Shown: positions 27,171-38,275 of the stretch, piece after piece
Position numbering within the stretch: the first letter of the stretch is position 1
Layout: the number at the start of each line of letters is the position of its first letter
Assembly (NCBI RefSeq): GCF_003060885.1
Contig: NZ_QAIG01000013.1
Span: 475,774-539,773, forward strand
Direction of reading: 5' to 3'
Origin: Pseudomonas sp. HMWF032
GTDB taxonomy: Bacteria; Pseudomonadota; Gammaproteobacteria; Pseudomonadales; Pseudomonadaceae
Length of the DNA stretch: 64,000 bases
Notes under the pieces: generated by a model
What the model was told of the DNA's origin: nothing
What the model saw: only the letters and a program-made list of their open reading frames with translations
The model's database searches: none
Translations under genes and position numbers: made by a program

Positions 27171-27995
27171 TCAGCCCTCGGCCAGCAGGCGGCGCAGTTC
27201 GGCCAATACCGGCGCGCTGGCCGGGCGCACGCCGCGCCAGAGGAAGAAGGCTTCGGCGGCCTGCTCGACCAGCATGCCCAGACCATCCAGGGTGCGCACC
27301 GCGCCGTACTCGGCAGCCCAGCGGTTAAAGGCAGTCAGCTGCTTGCCGTACATCATGTCGTAGCACAGGGTATGCCCGGGTTGGATCAGACTGGGGGCAA
27401 TCGGCGGCAGCTCGCCGGCCAGGCTGGCCGAAGTGCCGTTGATGATCAGGTCCACCGGCGCATCAATCCAGTCATAACCGCTGGCAACCACTGGGCCCAG
27501 GTCGGCGAATTCGCGGGCCAGTTGCTCGGCCTTTTCCACCGTGCGGTTGGCAATCACCAGCGCCGCCGGCTGTTCGGCCAGTAACGGTTCCAGCACCCCG
27601 CGCACCGCACCGCCGGCACCGAGCAGGAGGATGCGTTGGCCCTTGAGGGTTACCCCGGCATTTACCGTCAGATCACGCACCAGACCAGCACCGTCGGTGT
27701 TGTCACCCAGCAGGCTGCCGTCAGCCAGCTTCTTCAGGGTATTCACCGCACCAGCGCGTTGAGCACGGGCACTGAGCTGATCAGCGAGAGCAAAGGCCTG
27801 TTCCTTGAACGGCACCGTGACATTCGCCCCCAAACCCTCGGCAAAGAACGTGCGGGCAAATCCGGGGAAGTCGTCCAGCGGCGCAAGCAGGGCTTCATAA
27901 CTCAACTGCTCGCCAGTCTGCTGGGCAAACAGACGATGAATCAGCGGCGATTTGCTGTGGCCAATGGGGTTGCCGAATACGCCGTAGCGGTCCAT
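27171..27995 (-). CDS. aroE: Shikimate dehydrogenase AroE
   Basis: 274 residues from [20 protein letters not shown], with an AGAGGAT ribosome-binding site; an upstream in-frame start is not supported. The shikimate site is GHSKSPLIH, and the NADP-binding motif is [15 protein letters not shown], followed by [11 protein letters not shown]. The catalytic Lys is in [11 protein letters not shown]. It reduces 3-dehydroshikimate to shikimate in aromatic amino acid synthesis. It follows hemF on the same strand with a repeat element between them. Confidence 0.96.
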   Translation of the reverse strand: MDRYGVFGNPIGHSKSPLIHRLFAQQTGEQLSYEALLAPLDDFPGFARTFFAEGLGANVTVPFKEQAFALADQLSARAQRAGAVNTLKKLADGSLLGDNTDGAGLVRDLTVNAGVTLKGQRILLLGAGGAVRGVLEPLLAEQPAALVIANRTVEKAEQLAREFADLGPVVASGYDWIDAPVDLIINGTSASLAGELPPIAPSLIQPGHTLCYDMMYGKQLTAFNRWAAEYGAVRTLDGLGMLVEQAAEAFFLWRGVRPASAPVLAELRRLLAEG

Positions 27996-28015
27996 CAAAA
28001 ATCCTCTTTGAAATT

Positions 28016-29204
<1,189 letters not shown>

Positions 29205-29238
29205 TCATCCAGGCATTCAATCGCGGAAGACTCTGAAA

Positions 29239-30216
29239 ATGGCCATGCGTATCCAGTTCAACCATCACGGCGGCCCGGATGTTCTCGACTACACCGACTA
29301 CACCCCCGCAGCCCCTGGTCCGAATGAAGTGCGGGTGAAGAACCAGGCGATCGGCCTGAATTATATCGACACCTATTTCCGCAGCGGCCTGTATGCGCCG
29401 CCGGGCCTGCCATCCAGCCTGGGTACCGAGGGAGCGGGGATCGTCGAGGCGGTGGGCTCTGCAGTGAGCAGCGTTCAGGTGGGTGACCGCGTGGCCTATG
29501 CCACTGGACCGCTGGGCGCTTACAGCGAACTGCACGTACTGCCAGCCGAGAAGCTGGTGAATTTGCCGGATACGATCAGTTTCGAGCAGGCCGCCGCAGT
29601 GATGCTCAAGGGCCTGACGGTGCAGTATCTGCTGCGCCAGACCTACCCGCTGCAGGGCGGCGAAACCATTCTGTTGCATGCCGCTGCCGGTGGGGTGGGC
29701 TCCTTCGCCTGCCAATGGGCCAAGGCGCTTGGGGTCAAACTGATCGGCACCGTCAGCTCGGCGGAAAAAGCGGCGCGGGCCATAGAGCAGGGGGCCTGGG
29801 CGACCATCGACTACAGCCATGAAAACGTTGTCCAACGCGTACTGGAACTGACTGACGGCAAGAAGTGCCCGGTGGTTTACGACGGCGTCGGCAAGGATAC
29901 CTGGGAAACCTCGCTGGACTGCGTAGCGCCACGCGGCCTGCTGGTCAGCTTCGGTAATGCGTCGGGCGCCGTAACCGGCGTCAACCTGGGCATCCTCGCG
30001 CAAAAAGGCTCACTGTTCGTCACCCGCCCAACCCTGGCCGGTTACGCCGATACGCCTTCCCGGCTGCAAAGCATGGCGGACGAACTATTCAGCATGATTG
30101 CCAGCGGCCAGTTGCAGGTGCAGATCAGCAACCGCTATGCACTCAAGGATGCGGCACTGGCGCAAACGGCCTTGAGCGCAAGGCAGACCACCGGGTCGAG
30201 CATTCTGTTGCCGTAA
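29239..30216 (+). CDS. qor: NADPH:quinone reductase Qor
   Basis: 325 residues from the ATG at 29239 (MAMRIQFNHHGGPDVLDY). It is a zinc-free member of the medium-chain reductases: GTEGAGIVEAVG, then the NADPH motif AAAGGVGSFACQWAKALG, and YDGVGKDTWE. It reduces quinones with NADPH in one-electron steps. The position next to hemF and tsaC matches the P. aeruginosa order. Confidence 0.93.
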   Translation: MAMRIQFNHHGGPDVLDYTDYTPAAPGPNEVRVKNQAIGLNYIDTYFRSGLYAPPGLPSSLGTEGAGIVEAVGSAVSSVQVGDRVAYATGPLGAYSELHVLPAEKLVNLPDTISFEQAAAVMLKGLTVQYLLRQTYPLQGGETILLHAAAGGVGSFACQWAKALGVKLIGTVSSAEKAARAIEQGAWATIDYSHENVVQRVLELTDGKKCPVVYDGVGKDTWETSLDCVAPRGLLVSFGNASGAVTGVNLGILAQKGSLFVTRPTLAGYADTPSRLQSMADELFSMIASGQLQVQISNRYALKDAALAQTALSARQTTGSSILLP

Positions 30217-30288
30217 CGCCTCATGCAGCTGAAGCCCTGGTTTTCCTTAGCCACGAGGCTTCAGTCGCACGTATCTGGGATGCTCGGG

Positions 30289-30846
30289 TCAGGACGGCCT
30301 GATTACATCACCGCTGATCAAGTCGCGAATCAGGCTCGGGTTCTTGCGCCCGCCCAAGGCTCCGCCAAGCACCGTATCCAGCTGACCAGGAAAGTACTGC
30401 TCGACCCGCAGGCGCGAACGCGCAGACGGGCGGCCAGCCGGGTTAGCCGAAGTCGACACCAGCGGACCGGTCAGACGACACAACGCCTGCACCTGCGGAT
30501 GATCACTGACGCGCAGGGCCACGCTGTCGTGCTGGCCGCTGATCCAATCAGGCAGACGGTTCTGGTGCGGCACCAGCCAGGTGTTGGGGCCCGGCCAGCT
30601 ACCGGTAAGACGCGCCAGCCAGATTTCCGGCAGGTCTTCGAGAAGAAAATCGAACTGTTCAATCTCGGCGGCGACCAGAATCAGCCCTTTGTGTACGGGA
30701 CGATCCTTTAGCGCCAGCAAGCGCTCCACCGCTTCGTCATTCCACGGATCACAGCCAAGCCCCCACACCGCCTCGGTCGGATAAGCGATCACGCCGCCGT
30801 TGCGCACCACCCGTGCTGCTTGCTGTATCTGCCAATTGCTGACCAT
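30289..30846 (-). CDS. tsaC: Threonylcarbamoyl-AMP synthase TsaC
   Basis: 185 residues with a GGAG ribosome-binding site. The YrdC/Sua5 fold shows [18 protein letters not shown] at residues 17-34, [13 protein letters not shown], and [13 protein letters not shown]. It makes threonylcarbamoyl-AMP from Thr, bicarbonate and ATP for the t6A modification of tRNAs that read ANN codons. The dprA gene lies upstream on the same strand. Confidence 0.95.
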   Translation of the reverse strand: MVSNWQIQQAARVVRNGGVIAYPTEAVWGLGCDPWNDEAVERLLALKDRPVHKGLILVAAEIEQFDFLLEDLPEIWLARLTGSWPGPNTWLVPHQNRLPDWISGQHDSVALRVSDHPQVQALCRLTGPLVSTSANPAGRPSARSRLRVEQYFPGQLDTVLGGALGGRKNPSLIRDLISGDVIRPS

Positions 30847-30887
30847 TTACTGCTCTCCACTAAGGCCTGGCGGGCAGTGTATCCAAG

Positions 30888-32003
30888 CTAAAGCGCGCAG
30901 CCCACCCAGCGGCCATTTTCACAAACAACGCGACCGTCCAGTTCCAACTCTGTCAACGCAGCCAGCACCTCAGCCAAGGGTAAACCACTGGCCACCGCCA
31001 GCGCTTCGCTGCTATGCGGCGCAGCATGCAGCAAGACCAGTAATGGATGGCTGGGCGGCTCGGGTGTGCAAGCGGTACTAGTGAGTGAGTGCGCCTGCCA
31101 GCCGCGCAGAGCCTGGAGAATATCCTCGACACTTTCCACCAGCGTCGCCCCTTCGCGGATCAACTGATGACAACCACGCGCGCCGGGGTGATGAATCGAA
31201 CCGGGAATCGCATAGACCTCACGCCCCTGTTCGGCGGCCAGGCGCGCAGTAATCAGCGAGCCGCTGGACGGGCTGGCTTCCACCACCAGTACGCCAACGG
31301 AAAGGCCGCTGATGATGCGATTGCGCCGGGGGAAATTGCCCGCCTGCGGCGGGCAATCCAGCGGCAATTCGGACACCAGCGCCCCGCCACGGGCGACGAT
31401 ATCGGCGGCGAGTTGCTTGTGCCGCGGCGGATACAGGCATTGCAAACCGGTGCCAAGCACCGCCACCGTCTTGCCATTGGCATCCAGTGCACCCTGATGG
31501 GCCGCGCCATCAATCCCCAAGGCCAGGCCGCTGGTAATCACAAAACCGCCACCCGCCAGGCTGCGAGCGAAACGCTGCGCAGTATCCAGACCTGGCCGCG
31601 ACGCACGCCGGCTACCGACCATGGCCAGTTGCGGCTGCTCCAGCAAAGTCGGGTCACCGTCAACAAACAGCAACGGCGGTGCATCCGCCAACTCGGCCAG
31701 CAGCCCTGGATAAATCGTGTCATCCCACATCAACAAATGATGCGTAGCGACCTCCAACCAGGCCAGACTCTGCGCCGCACGCTCACGCACCTCAACGCTA
31801 CGCCGCGCCTCACTGCATACCTGCGGCAAGCCCAGGGAACGCCAGGCACTGGCAGGCGCGCTGAGCGCGGCTGAAGCATTGTCGAAGGCACTGAGGAGTT
31901 TGCGAAAGCGTCGAGGCCCCAGCTCCGGCAAGCTGTGCAAACGCAGGCGGGCTTCCAATTCAGCAGGAGAAACCGCAGGGGGAGGAGCGGAAGATTGCGA
32001 CAT
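30888..32003 (-). CDS. dprA: DNA-processing protein DprA
   Basis: 371 residues from the ATG at 32003 (MSQSSAPPP), with AAGGA 8-12 nt upstream; another ATG three codons earlier is possible. The Rossmann-like domain has LAMVGSRRASRPGLDTA, SGLALGIDGAAHQGAL, VLGTGLQCLYPPRH and LSVGVLVVEASPSSGSLITA. A C-terminal winged-helix (DML1-like) region ends the protein. DprA binds single-stranded DNA and loads RecA during natural transformation. It precedes tsaC. Confidence 0.94.
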   Translation of the reverse strand: MSQSSAPPPAVSPAELEARLRLHSLPELGPRRFRKLLSAFDNASAALSAPASAWRSLGLPQVCSEARRSVEVRERAAQSLAWLEVATHHLLMWDDTIYPGLLAELADAPPLLFVDGDPTLLEQPQLAMVGSRRASRPGLDTAQRFARSLAGGGFVITSGLALGIDGAAHQGALDANGKTVAVLGTGLQCLYPPRHKQLAADIVARGGALVSELPLDCPPQAGNFPRRNRIISGLSVGVLVVEASPSSGSLITARLAAEQGREVYAIPGSIHHPGARGCHQLIREGATLVESVEDILQALRGWQAHSLTSTACTPEPPSHPLLVLLHAAPHSSEALAVASGLPLAEVLAALTELELDGRVVCENGRWVGCAL

Positions 32004-32063
32004 CCGGATCATCCTTGATCGGTCGCGCCGTGTAGACGGCTGGAAATTCAAAGAGCAATAAAA

Positions 32064-32083
32064 AGCCCCGCATTTGCGGGGCT
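32064..32083 (-). terminator. Rho-independent terminator of the LysM gene
   Basis: A perfect 9-bp stem AGCCCCGCA/TGCGGGGCT lies just after the LysM gene. On the minus strand it is followed by TTTTATT, giving the U-tract. It separates the LysM gene from dprA. Confidence 0.9.
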
Positions 32084-32091
32084 GCTCGATG

Positions 32092-33117
32092 TTATGGGTT
32101 ACGCACTTTATCCATGATCGCCAGTGAGCGTGACGCCCCCAGCACCAGGCCATAGCTGAGCTTGTCGTAGGTGCGGAAGACCATCAGCAAACCCGAGCGC
32201 TCGTCCGGAATTTTCACCGACTCACCGGTAATGCGGTCACGCACAGTTTCGCCAGTCTTATAAATGGCCAGTACGTTACCCTCCTTCAAGCCATCGCGGA
32301 CCCCCTTGTTGATGGTGACCACATCGAACTGACCGATCTGGGTCACACCGCGTGGAACATCAAGGATCACACCGTTGACCTGACTGGCAGGCTCACTCGG
32401 CACAAAGGTCGAATTGATCGGGCGCTCTTCAGTAGCGAACAGACGGTCGCCCAGACGTACTTCCTGAGTCGAACGGGTCAGCGTCATGGTGCCAACATCA
32501 CCTTCCTCGGCGACAATCTCACCGGAACCGATGTCGTCAGCATTAATTCCAAGGAACTCCTGGGTTTCCGGGTCCATGTACGTCTTGCCCTGACGGAAGA
32601 TGCCGTAAGCCGGTGCACTCTCGTCGAATTTTCCGCGCGCATACACACGATCGCCTGCACCGCTGACAACGCGCTCGGCATTGCCGGCAACGATATAGGG
32701 CGCAGCTAGGAATTGATCAGGTGTATCAACAATGCGGTTGACCAGCAGGAAGCTGTTAATAGCCTCCAGCGGAATCGCCGGTATGGCTTCAGCCACTGGC
32801 GTGCTGCGCACCTGCGGCGACAATTTGATGGTGCCACGCGACTCACCACGGTTGAGCATCAGGCGCGGCTGACCATCAATGTATACCAGGCTGAGCTGGT
32901 CACCCGGGTAGATCAGATGGGGGTTTTCCACTTGGGGGTTGGCGTGCCAGATTTCCGGCCATTTCCAAGGCTGGCTGAGGAATTTTCCAGAGATATCCCA
33001 GAGGGTATCGCCCTTGGCCACGGTGTAACGGTCTGGGTGACCGTCCTTGAGTTGCACGTCGGCCTGGGCCAAGCCGCCTGCGGCAAGCAGCAGCAGGGCG
33101 AGTAGTGATTTCCTCAT
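32092..33117 (-). CDS. LysM domain-containing exported protein
   Basis: 341 residues from the ATG at 33117 with an AAGGGA ribosome-binding site. A signal peptide (RKSLLALLLLAAGGLAQA) is followed at about residues 30-80 by one LysM peptidoglycan-binding module (YTVAKGDTLWDISGKFL and NPHLIYPGDQLSLVY). The long C-terminal region has beta-rich repeats (VDTPDQFLAAPYIVAG, VTINKGVRDGL) and no known catalytic domain. In P. aeruginosa the corresponding gene lies at the same place, between dprA and def. It is probably a periplasmic peptidoglycan-associated protein. Confidence 0.88.
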   Translation of the reverse strand: MRKSLLALLLLAAGGLAQADVQLKDGHPDRYTVAKGDTLWDISGKFLSQPWKWPEIWHANPQVENPHLIYPGDQLSLVYIDGQPRLMLNRGESRGTIKLSPQVRSTPVAEAIPAIPLEAINSFLLVNRIVDTPDQFLAAPYIVAGNAERVVSGAGDRVYARGKFDESAPAYGIFRQGKTYMDPETQEFLGINADDIGSGEIVAEEGDVGTMTLTRSTQEVRLGDRLFATEERPINSTFVPSEPASQVNGVILDVPRGVTQIGQFDVVTINKGVRDGLKEGNVLAIYKTGETVRDRITGESVKIPDERSGLLMVFRTYDKLSYGLVLGASRSLAIMDKVRNP

Positions 33118-33269
33118 GCGGTGAATCCCTTTATTATGTGTCTTCACGTGGAGCGCCCTAGCGCCGCGACGAAACCCAGTCGTGCTGCGGCGTGAAGCCG
33201 TTTTTCAATGCTGCTCATCATCTTAGCAGCGGATTTTGACTTTATTCCACAAGTGCATCACAAACGCAT

Positions 33270-33776
33270 ATGGCGATCCTGAATATCCTCGAATTTCCCG
33301 ATCCGCGCCTGCGCACCATCGCCAAGCCGGTGGACGTGGTCGATGACGCCTTGCGTCAGCTGATCGATGACATGTTTGAAACCATGTACGACGCACCGGG
33401 CATTGGCCTGGCCGCGACGCAGGTCAACGTGCACAAGCGCGTCGTGGTGATGGATCTGTCCGAGGACAAGTCCGAGCCACGGGTGTTTATCAACCCCGAG
33501 TTCGAGCCGCTGACCGACGAAATGGATCAGTACCAGGAAGGTTGCCTCTCGGTACCAGGCTTCTACGAGAACGTCGACCGCCCGCAGAAGGTCAAGATCA
33601 AGGCGCTGGACCGCGATGGCCAGCCCTATGAGCTGATCGCCGAAGGCCTGCTGGCGGTGTGTATCCAGCACGAATGCGACCACCTCAACGGCAAGCTGTT
33701 TGTCGATTACCTGTCTAATCTCAAACGCGACCGCATCAAGAAGAAGCTGGAAAAGCAGCATCGCCAGCAGGCTTGA
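33270..33776 (+). CDS. def: Peptide deformylase Def
   Basis: 168 residues, the usual length. The three family motifs are complete: GIGLAATQ (44-51), EGCLSVP (90-96, metal ligand Cys92) and [12 protein letters not shown] (His134, Glu135 and His138). The enzyme removes the formyl group from nascent N-terminal formylmethionine with Fe2+. It is the first gene of def-fmt-rsmB-trkA and is divergent from the LysM gene. Confidence 0.97.
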   Translation: MAILNILEFPDPRLRTIAKPVDVVDDALRQLIDDMFETMYDAPGIGLAATQVNVHKRVVVMDLSEDKSEPRVFINPEFEPLTDEMDQYQEGCLSVPGFYENVDRPQKVKIKALDRDGQPYELIAEGLLAVCIQHECDHLNGKLFVDYLSNLKRDRIKKKLEKQHRQQA

Positions 33777-33788
33777 GCCACACCTTTC

Positions 33789-33818
33789 AAAGGCTTGCTG
33801 CGGCAAGCCTTTTTCTTT
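33789..33818 (+). terminator. Intercistronic terminator/attenuator between def and fmt
   Basis: A perfect 10-bp stem AAAGGCTTGC/GCAAGCCTTT with a TGCG loop is followed by TTCTTT, 12 nt after the def stop and 11 nt before the fmt start. It would partly uncouple def from the downstream genes or stabilise the def mRNA end. Confidence 0.75.
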
Positions 33819-33829
33819 AGCGAGCCCCC

Positions 33830-34774
33830 ATGACTGAAGCACTGCGTATTGTCTTTGCCGGCACCCCGGAATTCGCCGCCGAACACCTCAAGGCCTTGCT
33901 CGACACGCCACACCAGATCATTGCCGTCTACAGCCAGCCGGATCGCCCGGCCGGTCGAGGGCAGAAGCTGACTCCCAGTCCGGTCAAGCAGCTGGCCCTG
34001 CAGCACGACATCCCGGTGTATCAACCGCAGAGTCTGCGCGATCCCGCCGCCCAAACCGAGCTGGCTGCACTCAAGCCTGACTTGATGGTGGTAGTGGCTT
34101 ACGGCCTGATTCTGCCGCAGGTGGTTCTGGATACACCGCGTCTGGGCTGCATCAATAGTCACGCCTCACTGCTACCTCGCTGGCGTGGTGCCGCACCGGT
34201 TCAGCGCGCGGTTGAGGCAGGCGATGCCGAGTCGGGTGTCACCGTGATGCAGATGGAAGCGGGCCTGGATACCGGGCCTATGCTGCTCAAGGTCAGCACA
34301 CCCATTTCTGCCGAAGATACCGGTGGCAGCCTGCACGACCGCCTCGCCAGCCTCGGCCCACATGCCGTGATTCAAGCAATCACCGGCCTGGCTGACGGCA
34401 CGTTCAAGGGCGAAGTTCAGGACGACAGCCTGGCCACCTACGCGCACAAGCTAAACAAAGATGAAGCGCGCCTGGATTGGAGTCGCCCAGCCATTGAGTT
34501 GGAGCGCTTGGTGCGCGCCTTTCACCCCTGGCCGATCTGCCACAGCACGCTGGGCGGCGAGGCCTTGAAAGTCCATGCCGCTACGCTGGGCGAGGGCAGC
34601 GGTACTCCCGGCAAAGTGCTCGCTGCCGACAAATCGGGCCTGACCGTCGCCTGTGGTGAAGGCGCGCTGCGCTTGACCCGCCTGCAACTGCCAGGCGGCA
34701 AGGCGCTGAACTTCAGTGACCTGTACAACAGCCGCCGCGAGCAGTTTGCCGTTGGCTTGGTGTTGGGCGCATGA
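33830..34774 (+). CDS. fmt: Methionyl-tRNA formyltransferase Fmt
   Basis: 314 residues. N-terminal catalytic domain: [37 protein letters not shown], and the [20 protein letters not shown] active-site segment with Asn/His/Asp neighbours. The C-terminal OB-like domain (residues 210-314) binds the initiator tRNA. It formylates Met-tRNAfMet. It overlaps rsmB by the ATGA junction. Confidence 0.96.
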   Translation: MTEALRIVFAGTPEFAAEHLKALLDTPHQIIAVYSQPDRPAGRGQKLTPSPVKQLALQHDIPVYQPQSLRDPAAQTELAALKPDLMVVVAYGLILPQVVLDTPRLGCINSHASLLPRWRGAAPVQRAVEAGDAESGVTVMQMEAGLDTGPMLLKVSTPISAEDTGGSLHDRLASLGPHAVIQAITGLADGTFKGEVQDDSLATYAHKLNKDEARLDWSRPAIELERLVRAFHPWPICHSTLGGEALKVHAATLGEGSGTPGKVLAADKSGLTVACGEGALRLTRLQLPGGKALNFSDLYNSRREQFAVGLVLGA

Positions 34775-36084
34775 ACCCACGTCTCGCCGCCGCCCGTGCC
34801 TTGGCCAGCGTACTGGCCGGCAAAGCCTCGCTGGGCAGCAGCCTGCCGCCGTTGCTGGACAAGGTCGAAGCGCGCGATCGCGGCCTGGCTCAAGACCTGG
34901 CCTTTGGCACTGCGCGCTGGCAACCGCGTCTGGCCCTGATTGCCGAGAAGCTGCTGCAAAAACCCTTCAAAGCCGCCGACCGCGATGTCGAAGCGCTGCT
35001 GCTGATCGGCCTGTACCAGCTGTTCTATACACGCATTCCGGCCCACGCCGCCCTCGGCGAAACAGTCGCCTGCGTCGACAAGTTGAAAAAGCCCTCGCTC
35101 AAGGGCTTGCTCAATGCCGTGCTGCGCAACGCGCAACGCGACGGCGAAAGCATTATTGCCAGCCTCGAGCGTGACCCGGTGCTGCACACCGCCCACCCGC
35201 GCTGGCTGCAGAAAACCCTGAAAGCGCAATGGCCAGAGCACTGGGAAGCCATCTGCGCGGCCAACAATGCCCACCCGCCGCTGATTCTGCGGGTCAACCG
35301 CCGCCTTGGCAGCCGCGATGATTACCTGGCCGAGCTGCGCCGGGTCGGCTTTGAGGCCGAACCCTGCACTTTCAGCCGCGACGGCATTCGTCTGCTGCAC
35401 GCCTGCGATGTCACCACCTTGCCGGGCTTTGCCGAAGGCCGCGTCAGTGTGCAGGATGAAGCCGCGCAACTGGCCGCCGACCTGCTCGACCTGGCACCCG
35501 GTCAACGTGTGCTCGACGCCTGCGCTGCGCCGGGCGGCAAAACCTGTCACCTGCTCGAAGCCGAACCCGGTTTAGCGGGCGTGGTGGCGGTGGATCTGGA
35601 AGAAAAACGCCTGGTGCGCGTGCGCGAGAATCTCACACGTCTGGGCCTTCACGCCGAGCTGTTCGCCGCCGATGGCCGCGATCTGGCGGCCTGGTGGGAT
35701 GGCCAACCGTTCCAGCGCATCCTGCTCGATGCGCCTTGCTCGGCCACCGGGGTGATCCGTCGTCACCCGGATATCAAGCTCACCCGTCAGGCTCAAGACA
35801 TCCCAGCGCTGGCCACGCTGCAAGGCGAACTGCTGGACAGCCTGTGGCAAACCTTGGAGGTCGGCGGCATCCTGCTCTATGCCACCTGCTCGGTGATGCC
35901 GGCCGAAAACAGTGACAACATAGCGGCCTTCCTGGCCCGCACGCCGGGTGCCCGTGAGCTGGATATCGCCGGCACCTTCGGCCATAAAACGGCCCACGGT
36001 CGCCAACTCTTCCCGCAAGTAGACGGCCACGATGGCTTCTACTATGCCAAGCTGATGAAAATCGCCGCCGCCCCGCGCGGCTGA
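34771..36084 (+). CDS. rsmB: 16S rRNA (cytosine-967-C5)-methyltransferase RsmB
   Basis: 437 residues. An N-terminal NusB-like RNA-binding domain (1-150) precedes the Rossmann SAM domain: [15 protein letters not shown] (249-263), then [17 protein letters not shown] with Cys323 and ATCSV with Cys373, the two cysteines of the m5C catalytic cycle. It methylates C967 of 16S rRNA. The gene is coupled to fmt and followed 12 nt later by trkA. Confidence 0.96.
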   Translation: MNPRLAAARALASVLAGKASLGSSLPPLLDKVEARDRGLAQDLAFGTARWQPRLALIAEKLLQKPFKAADRDVEALLLIGLYQLFYTRIPAHAALGETVACVDKLKKPSLKGLLNAVLRNAQRDGESIIASLERDPVLHTAHPRWLQKTLKAQWPEHWEAICAANNAHPPLILRVNRRLGSRDDYLAELRRVGFEAEPCTFSRDGIRLLHACDVTTLPGFAEGRVSVQDEAAQLAADLLDLAPGQRVLDACAAPGGKTCHLLEAEPGLAGVVAVDLEEKRLVRVRENLTRLGLHAELFAADGRDLAAWWDGQPFQRILLDAPCSATGVIRRHPDIKLTRQAQDIPALATLQGELLDSLWQTLEVGGILLYATCSVMPAENSDNIAAFLARTPGARELDIAGTFGHKTAHGRQLFPQVDGHDGFYYAKLMKIAAAPRG

Positions 36085-36096
36085 GGACATTACTGC

Positions 36097-37470
36097 ATGA
36101 AGATCATCATTCTCGGCGCAGGCCAAGTCGGCGGCACCTTGGCTGAACACCTGGCCAGCGAAGCCAACGACATCACCGTGGTCGACACCGACGCTGATCG
36201 TTTGCGCGACCTTGGCGACCGCCTGGATATCCGCACCGTACAAGGTCGCGGCTCGTTCCCCACCGTGTTGCGTCAAGCCGGTGCTGACGATGCCGACATG
36301 CTGGTGGCCGTGACCAACAGCGACGAAGTCAACATGATCGCCTGCCAGGTGGCCTACAGCCTGTTCCACACGCCCACCAAGATTGCCCGCGTGCGCGAAG
36401 CGGCTTATCTGACGCGCAGCGGCCTGTTCAGCAACGAATCGATCCCGGTCGATGTGTTGATCAGCCCCGAGCAGGTGGTGACCAATTACATCAAACGCCT
36501 GATCGAATACCCCGGTGCCCTGCAGGTAATCGACTTCGCCGAAGGCAAGGCGCAGCTAGTGGCAGTCAAGGCCTACTACGGCGGCCCGCTGGTCGGTCAG
36601 CAACTGCGTCAGCTACGCGAGCACATGCCCAATGTCGACACCCGCGTAGCCGCGATCTTCCGCCGCAACCGGGCGATCATGCCGCAGGGCGATACGGTGA
36701 TCGAAGCCGATGACGAAGTGTTCTTTATCGCCGCCAAGGCGCATATCCGCGCGGTGATGAGCGAAATGCGGCGCATGGAAGACAGCTACAAGAAGGTGGT
36801 GATCGCCGGTGGCGGGCATATCGGTGAACGCCTGGCCGAAGCCATCGAAAGCCGTTATCAGGTGAAGATCATCGAGATGAATCCGGCGCGTTGCCGCTAC
36901 CTCTCGGAAACCCTCGACAGCACCATTGTGCTGCAGGGCAGCGCCTCCGACCGCGACCTGCTGGTGGAAGAGAACATCAGCGATGCCGACATCTTCCTGG
37001 CCCTGACCAACGACGACGAAGCCAACATCATGTCCTCCTTGTTGGCCAAGCGCCTGGGCGCGCGCAAGGTGATGACCATCATCAACAACCCGGCTTACGT
37101 CGACCTGGTGCAAGGTGGCGAGATCGACATTGCCATCAGCCCGCAACTGGCCACCATCGGCACCCTGCTGACCCACGTACGCCGCGGCGATATCGAAAGT
37201 GTACACAGCCTGCGCCGAGGGGCGGCTGAAGCCATTGAAGCCATCGCCCACGGTGACGCCAAGTCGAGCAAGGTGGTCGGGCGCATGATCGAAGACATCG
37301 CCCTGCCGCCCGGCACCACCATCGGCGCGATCATCCGCGATGAAGAGGTGCTGATTGCCCACGACGACACGGTGATCGAGTCCGGCGACCATGTGATCCT
37401 GTTCCTGGTCGACAAGAAATACATCCGCGACGCTGAGCGACTGTTCCAGGTCGGCCTGACATTCTTTTAA
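36097..37470 (+). CDS. trkA: Trk system potassium transport protein TrkA
   Basis: 457 residues made of two RCK modules. Each starts with a dinucleotide-binding motif: [17 protein letters not shown] (residues 3-19) and [18 protein letters not shown] (about 233-250). Each is followed by an RCK_C domain. TrkA is a peripheral cytoplasmic subunit that binds NAD(H)/ATP and gates the TrkH/TrkG potassium channel. TrkH is not in the window. It is the last gene of the def-fmt-rsmB-trkA group. Confidence 0.96.
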   Translation: MKIIILGAGQVGGTLAEHLASEANDITVVDTDADRLRDLGDRLDIRTVQGRGSFPTVLRQAGADDADMLVAVTNSDEVNMIACQVAYSLFHTPTKIARVREAAYLTRSGLFSNESIPVDVLISPEQVVTNYIKRLIEYPGALQVIDFAEGKAQLVAVKAYYGGPLVGQQLRQLREHMPNVDTRVAAIFRRNRAIMPQGDTVIEADDEVFFIAAKAHIRAVMSEMRRMEDSYKKVVIAGGGHIGERLAEAIESRYQVKIIEMNPARCRYLSETLDSTIVLQGSASDRDLLVEENISDADIFLALTNDDEANIMSSLLAKRLGARKVMTIINNPAYVDLVQGGEIDIAISPQLATIGTLLTHVRRGDIESVHSLRRGAAEAIEAIAHGDAKSSKVVGRMIEDIALPPGTTIGAIIRDEEVLIAHDDTVIESGDHVILFLVDKKYIRDAERLFQVGLTFF

Positions 37471-37492
37471 CGTTCATTGCTGCGCCCCATTA

Positions 37493-37522
37493 GCGAAACC
37501 CAACGTGTCTGTTGGGCTTCGC
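37493..37522. repeat. REP-like hairpin after trkA
   Basis: GCGAAACCCAAC and GTTGGGCTTCGC form a 12-bp stem with one mismatch and a 6-nt loop, followed by TGCGCTCAACGCC. This belongs to the dispersed 'GGGTTTCGCTGCGCTC' palindrome type common in pseudomonads. There is no U-tract, so it is not a classic terminator. Confidence 0.5.
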
Positions 37523-37598
37523 TGCGCTCAACGCCAACCGACTGCTGCCTTCAGCACCTAACCGCTGGCTGAGGGCTTGCCCCGAGCAAGGAGACTGC

Positions 37599-37916
37599 AT
37601 GAGCACCGACGCGCTGGAAAAGATGCTGGCAAAAGGCATGGACAACGCGCTGTTGCGCTTCGGTTTGGGTAAAGGCTATCTGGATGCAGGCGAATGGACT
37701 CGGGCAGCTGAACATTTTCAGCGCTGTGTGCAGTTTGATCCGCAGTATTCCGCCGCGTGGAAACTGCTCGGCCAGGCCCTGCACAAACAGGGGTTGAACG
37801 ACGAGGCGCGCATGGCCTGGACACAAGGGTTGGCAGTGGCCGAAGACAAGGGCGACAAACAGGCGGGCAAGGAAATCGCGGTGTTTCTCAAACGGCTGGA
37901 CAAGCCCGCGCGTTAG
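37599..37916 (+). CDS. TPR-repeat small protein
   Basis: 105 residues from the ATG at 37599, which has AAGGAG upstream. The sequence is mostly tetratricopeptide-like helices: LRFGLGKGYLDAGEWTRAAE, CVQFDPQYSAAWKLLGQALH and KQGLNDEARMAWTQGLAVA. It has no catalytic motif and probably serves as a protein-binding scaffold. A similar gene lies beside trkA in P. aeruginosa. The 3' end overlaps the convergent PilZ gene by 4 nt. Confidence 0.82.
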   Translation: MSTDALEKMLAKGMDNALLRFGLGKGYLDAGEWTRAAEHFQRCVQFDPQYSAAWKLLGQALHKQGLNDEARMAWTQGLAVAEDKGDKQAGKEIAVFLKRLDKPAR

Positions 37917-38194
37917 TCGTCGGTTTGCTCGCAGGGCACAAAGCGCAGACCGACACCGAGCGGCTCTACACGGACGACCTCCAGCGTCAGAATCGGCGCT
38001 TCCATCGGCAGGCCTTGTACCTGCCCCTGCACCTGCTCACCCATCAGCAGTTTATCGGGCGCATGATCCATCAGCACATAAACGCCACACTCGGAAATGT
38101 CCCGCGTGGTGACCATCAACTCACCGTGTACCGGGTGGTCAATGCGCAAACGCACCTTGAGAGGGGTGCGGACATTCTTTCGACTATTGCTCAT
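37913..38194 (-). CDS. PilZ domain c-di-GMP-binding protein
   Basis: 93 residues, single PilZ domain. Both c-di-GMP contact motifs are intact: R5-KNV-R9 (RxxxR) and D32-I-S34-EC-G37 (D/NxSxxG). It should therefore bind cyclic di-GMP. No effector domain is attached, so it acts by binding a partner. The neighbours do not identify that partner. Confidence 0.88.
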   Translation of the reverse strand: MSNSRKNVRTPLKVRLRIDHPVHGELMVTTRDISECGVYVLMDHAPDKLLMGEQVQGQVQGLPMEAPILTLEVVRVEPLGVGLRFVPCEQTDD

Positions 38195-38275
38195 GCGCCG
38201 TCCATCCGACTGGGTTTAAGCAGCCTAGTCGAGAGCCAACCCCGGCTGCAACTTCATGCCCCTCAGGGGCTTACC

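Noticed and set aside
38258-38270. GCCCCTCAGGGGC, a possible terminator after the lipid A acyltransferase gene
   Set aside because: The stem is short and there is no U-tract on either strand.
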